The notes beneath the pieces are model-generated. The model was not told where the DNA came from. It saw nothing but the letters and a program-made list of their open reading frames with translations, and ran no database searches. This document shows positions 56,071 through 64,000 of a DNA stretch of 64,000 bases, piece after piece. The position numbers were made by a program, and so were the translations under genes. The DNA comes from Paguma larvata (taxonomy: Eukaryota; Chordata; Mammalia; Carnivora; Viverridae): contig CM057826.1 in assembly GCA_030068075.1 (NCBI GenBank), positions 111,562,746-111,626,745 of the forward strand, given 5' to 3'. Within the stretch, counting starts at the first letter, position 1; each line of letters begins with the position of its first letter.

Positions 56071-58455
56071 ATTTGCAAATATCTTCTCACAGCCTGTAGC
56101 TCATCTTCATATCCCCTTAACAGTATCTTTTAGAGAGCAGTTCTTAATTTTGATCAAGTAAATTTATCAATGCCTTTTTTAATGGCTCTAAATCAGGTAG
56201 TGTTAGTTCTCCGACGTGGTTCTTTTTTTTTCAAAACTGTTTCATTCCTCCAGGTCTTTTGCATTTCTACGTGAAAGAATGAAAGAATCAACTTGCTAAT
56301 TTCCACAGTGAAGTCTACCGGGCTTTTGATTGGGATTGTAGTGAGTTTATACATCAAATTGGAAAGAATTGACATGTAACACTATTGAGTCTTCTGACCA
56401 TGAATATGACATATTTCTCCGCTCATTTACCTTTCTTAAACTTACTTCGCAAATATTTTTACTTCAATTGTAAATGGCATTTTAAAACTCATATTCTCAT
56501 ATTTTTCTAGCATCCAGAAATAAAATTAAATTTTGTATTTTAATCTTGAATTGCAAAAAGTAGGAAAATTCACTTACTAGTTCTAGTACTTTTTGCCAGG
56601 TCCCTTAAGGTGTTCTACCTCACAGTCATGACATCTGGAAAAAAGACCGTCTTATTTTTTCCTTTGAAATCTTGGTTTCTTATTTCTTTTCTTCCTCTAT
56701 TGAACGCTAATACAATGTTGAATATAATTGTTGAGAGTGGATAATCCTTCCTTGTTCCTAATGTTAGAAAAAAATTCAGTGTTTCCCCATTAAGTATTAT
56801 GTTAATTGTAGGTTTTTACATATGGCCTTTATTTCATTGAGAAATTTTCTTTAATTCTGAATGCTGTTATTATGACTAGGTGTTGAATTGATCGACTAGA
56901 TGTATTGAAATGATCATATAATTTTTCTCTTATATGTCTTTAATAAGATGGATTCGATAGATTAACTTTTGAACCAACCTTGCATTTGGTCATGATTGAT
57001 TGCACGTTTTATGTATTGTTTGCTTCTGTTTGCCGATGTTTTGTTATGGATTATCATACTTATGATCAGCAGGATGTTGGTCTTCAGTTTTATCTTCCTG
57101 TCATGTCTGTGTGTGATTTCAGTGTCAGGGGAATGCTGGCCTCATACGAGATGTTCAAAATTGTTTCCTCCACCCCCCATTTCTGAGAGCTTATTTAAGA
57201 ATAGTATTTCTTCCTTAAATATTCGATCAAAGTAACCATTGCAGCCATTTGGTCTGAGACTACGGGAAGGGTTTTATTTGTTATAAATTTAATTTCTTTA
57301 GTACATAGAGGGATCTTCTGATTTTCTATACCTTCTTGTGTCTGTTTTGTTCATTTGTGTTTTCCAAAGACTTTCTGTTGTCCAAGTTGGAAAATTCATT
57401 GGCATAAGGTGGTTGATAATATTTACCTATTTCCCTTAGGAAGCCTGTAAGATCTATAGTGAGGCCTCTTCTTTCACTTTTCATATTGTTAACTTTGTTT
57501 TTCTCTGACTCCTTTTATCCTTCATTATTCCATCCAAAGATTAATTAATTTTATTGTTCTTCTTAAAGGGCCTATTCTTTGTTCTGTTTTTGATTCCTGC
57601 TCCTAACTTTATTATTTCCTTCTTTCTCCTCACTTTGGTTTTACTTTACCTTTCTTTTTCTAGATTCTTCAGGTATAAGCTTACATCACTAATTTTAAGT
57701 CTTTATTATTTCGTAACATAAGCTTTTAAAGCTAGGAATTTTCAAGTGCTTCTTTATCTGCAAGCCTTGAATTTTGATGTTTTTTCCATTGTTACTCAAT
57801 TTAAAATATTATCAAATTTCTCTTGTGCTTTCTTTGAGCCATGGGTTATTTAGAAGAGTGTTGTTTAATTTCTAAAAATTGAAGATATTCCTGGATGTTA
57901 TATTTGTTATTAATTTTAATATACTATAGTGTGGCCAGAGAGCATTTTCTGTATGATTTTAGTGCTTTTAAATTCATTGAGACTTACTTTGCAGCCCAGT
58001 ATATGATTGCTTTTGGTGAGTGTTCCATGCTTATCTAAAAAAAAAGCGTATTTTCCAGGTATTGGGTATTGTGTTTTTTCAGTGTCATTTAATGAAAATT
58101 GGGTGATAATATCATTTACATCTTTTACATTATTATTGATTTTCATTCTACTTCTATCAGTTTTTGATAGTGGAATGTTGAAGTTTTCTTTTATAATGTA
58201 AATATGTCTATTTTTCCTTTTGGTTCTGGTTAGTTTTGCTTAATTCAAAGTTCTTTTACAGGGCCCATATACACTTAATATTATTACATCTTTCTGACAT
58301 ATCAGTACAAAATGCTCCCTTTGGCCCTGGAAATATAGTTTTGTCCTTCAGTCTGCTTTTTTCTGATATTATAATAAGTCTCTTAGGGTTGTTTGCATGA
58401 CATGACTTTTTCTATCCTTTTACTTTTGACCTGTGTTTTTATATTTAAACTACAC

Positions 58456-59098
58456 TTTTTATATAGAACTACCCTATAACCCAGCAATAGCACTACTAGG
58501 AATTTACCCAAAGGATACAGGGGTGCTGGCTGATTCATAGGAGCACGTGTACCCCAATGTTTGTAGCAGCACTTTCAACAATAGCCAAAGTATGGAAAGA
58601 GCCCAAATGTTCATCAACGGATGAATGGATAAAGAATATGTGGTTTATATATATAATGGAATACTACTTGACAATGAGAAAGAATGAAATCCTGCCATTT
58701 ACAACTATGTGGGTGGAAGTGGAGGGTATTATGCTAAGTGAAAGAAGTCAGTCAGGGAAAGACAGGTATCATATGGTTTCACTCCTGTGGAACTCAAGAA
58801 ACTTAGCAGAAGAACATGGGGAAAGGGAAGGGGAAAAAATAGTTTCAAACTGAGAGGGAAGCAAATTCATAAGAGAGTCTTAAATATAGAAAATACAGAA
58901 AGCAAACTGAGGGTGGATGAGGGGACAGGAGAGGGGAAAATGGGTGATGGGCATTGAGGAGGGCCCTTGTTGGAATGAGCACTGGGTGTTATATGTAAGT
59001 GATGAATTATGGGAATCTACCTCTGAAACCAAGAGTACACGGTATACACTGTATGTCAGCTAGCTTCACAATAAATTATATTAAAAAAATTTTTTTTT
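58456..59098 (+). mobile_element. Carnivoran L1 3' end, sense, nested in the antisense L1
   Basis: Last part of ORF2 plus 3' UTR: 'gcaatagcactactaggaat', 'caatagccaaagtatggaaa', then 58557-58853 open for 98 codons (STIAKVWKEPKC, DEWIKNMWFIYIMEYY), then 'gcaaactgagggtggatgag', 'gcactgggtgttatatgtaa' and an A/T-rich end. Low divergence from the feline consensus pattern makes this the youngest L1 piece. Possible decayed duplication: 58444-58461 and 59096-59115. Confidence 0.92.
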
Positions 59099-59115
59099 AA
59101 ATAGAGCTACTTTTA

Positions 59116-59287
59116 GGGCACCTGGTTGGCTCGTAGGTTAAGCATCTGACTTCAGCTCAGGTCATGACTTCATGGTTTGTGAGTTTGAGCCCTGCTTGGA
59201 GCTCTGTGCTGACAGCTCAGAACCTGGAGCCTGCTTCAGGTTCTGTGTCTCCCTCTTTCTCTCTGCCCCTCCCCCACTCAAGCTCTG

Positions 59288-59319
<32 letters not shown>

Positions 59320-59355
59320 AAGAATAAATAAATATTAAAAAAGTAAAAAAAATAA
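59116..59355 (+). mobile_element. Feline-type SINEC element, full length
   Basis: Classic feline form: head 'gggcacctggttggctcgta', 'gagtttgagccctgcttgga', 'gctctgtgctgacagctcag', 'gcctgcttcaggttctgtgt', CT tract, A-rich tail. Target-site duplications 59100-59115 and 59356-59371 match at 14 of 16. It sits right behind the L1 3' end. Confidence 0.97.
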
Positions 59356-60235
59356 AATAAAGGTACTTTTATTTCAGTGCAAAAAACCAAAATAAAGTGC
59401 AGTTTTTAAAGACAGTATTTAGTTGGGCTTGCATTTTTATCCAATGTGTAAATAAAATCTATGCTTTTTAACTGGTGTTCTTATTCCATTTTTAAATTGA
59501 CTGTCTTGCTATTTTTCCTATTTGTCCATCTTTTCTTTGTCCTTATTTCCTCTTTTTTTCCCTTTATTTGTATTAATTGACTATCTTTAGCATATTATCT
59601 CCTCTATGGACTTATTAGCTACACCTGTGTATTTTATTTTTGTGTGGATACTCTAGGATTTAAAATATATACCTATCATTATAGTCTAAATATTATACCG
59701 TTTATGTGTAATGTAAGCAGCAGTAGTCTTTTCCCTGTCTGATCTTTGTGTTACTATCTCTATATAGGCTGTTTGTACACATATGTGTACATATATGTGA
59801 TACATGTACCCAGAATATGACACAATTCACTGGTAGTCTTTTTGGTTTAATAAGTCAAAGGTTTGGTTTAGTAACTCAAAAATTTTTTTTTAAAAATTGA
59901 AAACTAGAAAACAAATCTTTTATAGTTACTCATATGTTTACCGTTGCCAGTTTTCCTCATTCCTTTATGTAGATCCGAATTCACATCTACAGTCATTTTC
60001 ATGGCACTGAATTCACATACCTTTTTCTTTCTTCTCTGGAAAGATCTTTATGCTGCCTTCATATTTGAAGAATAGATATTTTCACTGGTCACAGAACTCT
60101 AGGTTGATAGAGTTAAAATACTTATTTCAACATTTATAGGTGTTCTTCCATTATCTCAATGGTGTATACTCTTTATGAGGAGAAATCAGTGATAATTCTT
60201 AAGTGTGCTCCCCTCTATGTAATGGACCTTTTTTC

Positions 60236-60285
60236 CTGCTTGTGCTCTGTTTCTCTCTCTCTCAAAAAAATAAATAATAAACATT
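60236..60285 (+). mobile_element. 3' stub of a SINEC element
   Basis: 'gcttgtgctctgtttctctc' followed by 'tctcaaaaaaataaataata' is the last 50 bp of a SINE; head and body are missing. Confidence 0.75.
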
Positions 60286-60317
60286 GATTTTCTTAATAAA
60301 TAAAATGTTAAGAGATT

Positions 60318-60606
60318 GGGGTACCTGGGTGGCTCAGTTAGTTATGCCTCTGACTTTGGCTCAGGTCATGATTTCCCAGCTGATGAGTTGAGTCCCGCAA
60401 CAGGCTCTTTGCTGATATCTCAGAGCCTGGAGGCTGCTTCAGTTTTTTTTTAATCTGCCCCTCCCCTACTCATGTTCTCTCCCTCTCCTTCTCTCTCTCT
60501 CTCCCTCCCTCTCTCTCTCTCCCTCCCTCTCTCTCTCTCCCTCCCTCCCTCTCTCTCTCTCTCTGACTCTCAAAAATAAATAAAACATTTAAAAAAATTT
60601 TTTTAG
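60318..60606 (+). mobile_element. SINEC element with expanded CT/CCCT tract
   Basis: Head 'ggggtacctgggtggctcag', 'gctgatatctcagagcctgg', an extra T-run, then a pyrimidine expansion (60476-60566) and AATAAATAAA tail. Target-site duplications 60306-60317 and 60607-60619 share TGTTAAGAGA. Confidence 0.95.
60476..60566. repeat. Tandem CT/CCCTCC tract grown inside a SINE
   Basis: Alternating CTCTCTCT and CCCTCC blocks repeat three to four times with a period near 18-20 bp. Its antisense translation (112 codons, 60470-60808, rich in RE and GG) is an artefact of composition. Confidence 0.93.
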
Positions 60607-60619
60607 TGTTAAGAGACTT

Positions 60620-61405
60620 ATTAGCAGACATACTTATGGAGGAAATAAGGGAGCAAAAACAAAATTGGGGAGAGTTGCAAGCAGGGATGGAAGTCTGACC
60701 CCTGTATAAGGAGAGAGGAGAGATTGAGTGGAAAGAACATAAGACAGCTATGCAGTTCTGAAAAAGCCTTGGCCAGATTAAAGGAAAGCACCCGAACAAA
60801 GATGGCATCCTAGAGGAGTCCTCTGTTAGGTCTGGAATGGACAGATCTAGTACGCACGCTACTCTCAGTCATTGGTTAGGAGCAGCCCAGGGAGAGCATG
60901 GCCTCAGTATTCGTGCTCCGGTGTGTCCTGAAGGTGCGGCAGCTGGAGGATTCAGCAAACTACACTGCTCATAGCAAGTTTTCCCTAAAGGAAGATGTGG
61001 GCAGAGCACTCCCATAGCCACCTATAGGATCATGGGACCTGGCCTAGAAGGGTGAAGAAGTCTTCTCTAGGACATTTTAAAAACCTTGTTTAAGTGTCTA
61101 GCATCTCTTACATGTACAATGGAAAGACTAGGTATTCTGGTCACATAAGGAAGATATTTCTTAGACTAGTTGTTAAGACAAGGGCTGCTTTGCTATATTT
61201 TGGTAGTAGACCCTGGATTTAAAGCCCTCTGTGTTTTGGGCATATCTCCCTTCAAACTGAAGGATAAACTAAAAAGCAAAATAAAACTACGTAGCCACCA
61301 TTAGATCTGGCTTCACCATGATTTTGTGACTCTATCATTTTTGTCTTTGTGAAAGCTTAAAATCTTTCTTCTCTCCCATCCCCATGTTAGTGATGGATAC
61401 CATTA
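60620..61405. other. Unassigned DNA
   Basis: Somewhat richer in GC than its flanks, with no named repeat or exon. It may be an old LTR or the 5' side of the antisense L1; I cannot tell. Confidence 0.35.
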
Positions 61406-61409
61406 GGCA

Positions 61410-61475
61410 CACATCTCATTCCAAAAATATTTATTGAATACCTAATATATTAGAAGTATCACCTTACGAACTTTT
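61410..61475 (-). mobile_element. L2 LINE 3'-terminal scrap
   Basis: 'attccaaaaatatttattga' followed by 'atacctaatatattagaag' is a short reverse-complement L2 end. Confidence 0.5.
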
Positions 61476-61955
61476 CCCTTGTTTTGGTTGCTGGAACAGT
61501 ACCAAGTACCAAGATTTACTTTGAATCTTTTGTATTTAACTTGCTTTTCTTGACCTCTGCTGATCACATTTATATCTTCGAACAGCTACTGTTGTGAGTA
61601 GCTTTGATTGTTGAACGGCAGTTATTTAAATATTTATGGTCAATCTGTTCCAAAACAGTATTGGAAGCAGCAGTGCACAGTTTAAGAAATACATAAAAAT
61701 CAATGGGGCAAATTTATGTATCAGAAGATCTCCATTTCTAACTATGTGCCAGATTTTCCATTTATAATTCTTGCAAATGAAACACTTCGGGTAATCATAA
61801 ATACTGACCTCTCTGAGCCTTTCTCTCTGAATTATGGTCTGTCAGTACTAAACAGAGAGCAGTATTTGATTTGTAGGCTGAACTATACAAAGCAAGAACT
61901 CAGTGCTAATGCCTTTGATCATTCTAATTCATTTTAACTGGCCAACAGGGAGATG
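61476..61955. other. Unassigned AT-rich DNA
   Basis: A 73-codon + frame (61716-61937) has no recognised motif. Confidence 0.35.
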
Positions 61956-61959
61956 GCAA

Positions 61960-62090
61960 AAAGTCTTTTGTAAGATCATTGCCTTCTGTTCTAAGTATAC
62001 CTAGCGCCTGTCTTGACACATTTTCTTTGCAATAGCTGTACCTAGCATTGTGTCTGGCACCAGAAGAACATCATTAAATATTTGGGCGTA
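61960..62090 (+). mobile_element. L2 LINE 3' end
   Basis: 'gctgtacctagcattgtgtc', 'tggcaccagaagaacatcat' and 'taaatatttgggcg' form a sense L2 3' end. Confidence 0.65.
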
Positions 62091-62405
62091 ACTCTGGTAG
62101 TCTGAAGCCAGCATGGAACCCTGTCTAATTCACCCCCTACAGCCTTGGTTCCATTGGGAAATGAAGTCTAATATAACAGCAACACTCATACTATAGGTCC
62201 AAATACTTTAGTTAACTGACCTGTTTCTTTTTAACCATCACTTAAACATTCACGGAAGAAGTTGCATGTACTGTGTATATGGGATTTCCTACTTAGAAGA
62301 AAACTTAGAAATAATATAATAAAGGGATGACAAATACGATTTATTTTATTTTGTAAGCTCAATAGGAAAAAGTGGTGTTTCCCCTAAATGATGTCTCTTA
62401 CAGGT
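62091..62405. other. Unassigned AT-rich DNA
   Basis: Nothing recognisable. Confidence 0.35.
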
Positions 62406-62409
62406 GGAT

Positions 62410-62600
62410 AAGGGCAAGAGCACCAGGTGTTGGCCTGACTACGCTGAGTCCAACTCTGCGTCCTGCCATGTGGCTGTCAACCTCTCCTCAGTCACCTCTA
62501 GGCCAGGAAAACACTGCCTTTCAAACTGACTCATGTCACGTCTGAAAGATGAAAGTCTTATATAATTAGCTGAAATCTACATTTCTGTACCTTATAGACT
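62410..62600 (+). mobile_element. MIR-like fragment
   Basis: 'caagagcaccaggtgttggc', 'gccatgtggctgtcaacctc' and 'catgtcacgtctgaaagatg' weakly follow sense MIR. Confidence 0.4.
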
Positions 62601-62792
62601 TTGATTTGAGTTCTGCCTTTTGGAGTCACAGAATAAATCTACTCTTTCTTATATATGATAGTACGTTATGTATTTGAACACAGTTTTTCTGAGCTCCTTT
62701 TTTTGGTTAACCCTCAGTCTCTTAGCATCTTTGATGTTTTTATCTGTGACACTTCAGGTTTTCTGAAAGAAGTTCTAAAACTGTACTGTAGA

Positions 62793-62844
62793 GCATGTGT
62801 GTGTGTGTGTGTGTGTGCGCGCGCGCGTGTGTGTGTGTGTGTGT
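62793..62844. repeat. (TG)n(CG)n(TG)n microsatellite, 52 bp of perfect purine-pyrimidine alternation
   Basis: TG units, a central block of CG units (62817-62827), then TG units again, without a break in alternation from 62793 to 62844. GC/GT alternation of this length is a textbook Z-DNA former. Confidence 0.97.
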
Positions 62845-62984
62845 CCTAGAATATAACTCATCTAGGCCTAGAAATTCTTTCTCATCTGTAAAGCAACACA
62901 ACCCTGTTTTCACTGTATTCTAATTTAGCTTGGGCTTTAATTCTCTCTCTTAAAGCCATTGGCTCTACCTTTGCTGTTCGAAGA

Positions 62985-64000
62985 TCATTCCCCTTGATGG
63001 GATAGATAAGCAACAGAAATGTTAGATGCGTCTCCTCTCTCACTGTCATCTGTTGACATTACATCATCTTTTCCAGCATCAAGCTTAACCCTTTATTGCT
63101 CTTTTTCTTGCTCCAAGTCTAATGTGAAATGCCTTTGTCAAATCTAAGAAACACTTATTTTGCACTGAAGCTGTATTTGACACTGCTGATTACTCTCTCC
63201 TTCCTGACATTCTCTGCTCCCTTAGTGTCTACAAACTTATTTTCATTTGATTCTACCCTTCTCTTTCTGTATGCATTCCTACCAAGCTTCCTCTGTGGGC
63301 TCTCCCCGCTCTGCTTTCCATGGTGTGTTCACCACAATTCTGGTGAACAGAACTACTCAGACTCTATCCTTGAGTAAGTGTCTGTGCTCCAGTGGTTTAA
63401 CCATTCTGTATTCTGATGACACTAAAACATTGTCTCCAGCTCTATATCTCTTCCCTAAGGTTAAGACTCTGAGTACAAAAGTTCCGGAGTAACTAGGACT
63501 GAATCATCATCTTCTTTCCACGTGCCCAGACACTCTTCTGCTCCTTCTCATCAATGTCCTGTCTTGGTGACATCACCTTCTGCTCATTTAGCTAAACAGA
63601 AACCCAAGTTCCTCCTTCCTCCAATCCAGTTTAGGTACCACTCACCAAATCCAACTGATCTCTATTGTACTACTTCCCTGTTTTGTTTTGTTTTTAGTTT
63701 GTTTTGTTTCTACTTTGGTTCTTATGTTTCTCATGTCTGGCCTCTGCCTACAGCCAGAGATACCTACCATTTCACTTTACTGTTGAAAGTCCTTCCAGTT
63801 TCCCCTTCACCTACAAAATAAAGTTCCAGAGAATGGTGCTTAGGGTTTTCTATAACTTAGCCTACAATTCTTGCTCTACCTTTGTGTTTTTCTTTTCCTT
63901 GCCCTGGAATAGAAGCTGTAATCATGATAAAATGCCTAAAATCCAGCACAGATCATATATTTCAGGTCTTCTTAGCTTTGTTTATGCCTTGTTTTCTGGT
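62985..64000 (+). mobile_element. L2 LINE ORF2 fossil (reverse-transcriptase region), running off the window end
   Basis: Sense L2, further 5' than the other copies: 'gtatttgacactgctgatta' and 'ctctctccttcctgacattc', then at 63408-63419 codons TAT TCT GAT GAC, a YSDD catalytic box in the 63247-63492 frame (TILYSDDTKTLSPALYLF), then 'gtgacatcaccttctgctca'. Several frameshifts, and a T/G-rich insertion at about 63679-63710. Both catalytic aspartates survive, but the protein is broken. Confidence 0.8.

Larger units (their letters stand above)
54955..60235 (-). mobile_element. Large antisense L1 LINE, interrupted by three younger insertions
   Basis: One old L1 read right to left; pieces 54955-55848, 56071-58455 and 59372-60235. 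The 3' UTR begins 'aactttattgaggtataatt'; the ORF2 C-terminus lies at about 55400-55800. The reverse-transcriptase catalytic pair at 56630-56635 (reverse strand GAT GTC) reads D-V, so the second aspartate is lost. 'aaccaaccttgcatttggtc' (56973) and 'gggaatgctggcctcatacg' (57128) are other reverse-transcriptase landmarks, and 57840-58180 fits the endonuclease part. 59372-60235 resembles the 5' ORF2/ORF1 side. No long frame survives. Confidence 0.88.

Noticed and set aside
58557..58853. 98-codon + strand frame as a possible gene
   Set aside because: It is the C-terminal end of L1 ORF2, 5'-truncated and without a start of its own.
60470..60808. 112-codon minus strand frame rich in RE and GG
   Set aside because: It is the antisense translation of the CT/CCCTCC tract in a SINE.

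Overview
This is mammalian nuclear DNA from a cat-like carnivore (Feliformia, most likely a felid). The evidence is about a dozen full-length tRNA-derived SINEs of the carnivoran SINEC type. They carry the feline-style body with the words 'gctgtcagcacagagcctg' or 'gctgacagctcag', a CT-rich 3' part and an AATAAATAAA tail, and most have readable target-site duplications. There are no bacterial or viral genes, no CRISPR array and no ordinary open reading frame gene. The window looks like the inside of one large gene's introns plus fossil transposons.

The one piece of real coding sequence I can support is a 78-bp exon at 1371-1448 on the + strand. It encodes the N-terminal segment of a PP2A regulatory B subunit (B55/PPP2R2 family, motif WCFSQVKG), with a branch point, 3' and 5' splice sites and matching intron phases. 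PPP2R2B is my preferred paralogue, because the surroundings are AT-rich and the following intron exceeds 62 kb, but the paralogue is inferred. No further exon is recognisable, so 1449-64000 reads as intron (or gene-flanking) DNA.

Layout: 1-48 kb is mid-GC DNA full of old, short repeats (MIR, L2, MER5/MER20-type hAT elements), with scattered younger SINEs and a few antisense L1M fragments (6.2, 21.5 and 26.2 kb). Within it are three small CpG-dense patches not explained by repeats (3.7, 8.6-9.1 and 12.7 kb). From about 49 kb the DNA is AT-rich and dominated by L1. A sense L1 (49.4-52.8 kb, holding two nested SINEs) faces two antisense L1 copies (53.9-54.9 and 55.0-60.2 kb), which are themselves interrupted by younger L1 3' ends and SINEs. 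A near-identical 264-bp tandem duplication lies at 52.9-53.45 kb. The window ends in a sense L2 reverse-transcriptase fossil (63.0-64.0 kb).

Repeat family names come from remembered consensus patterns and were not checked with a masking program. Boundaries of old repeats are good to a few tens of bases. I found no previously undescribed biological system. The items most worth checking are the B55 exon, the CpG-dense patch at 8.6-9.1 kb and the recent tandem duplication.
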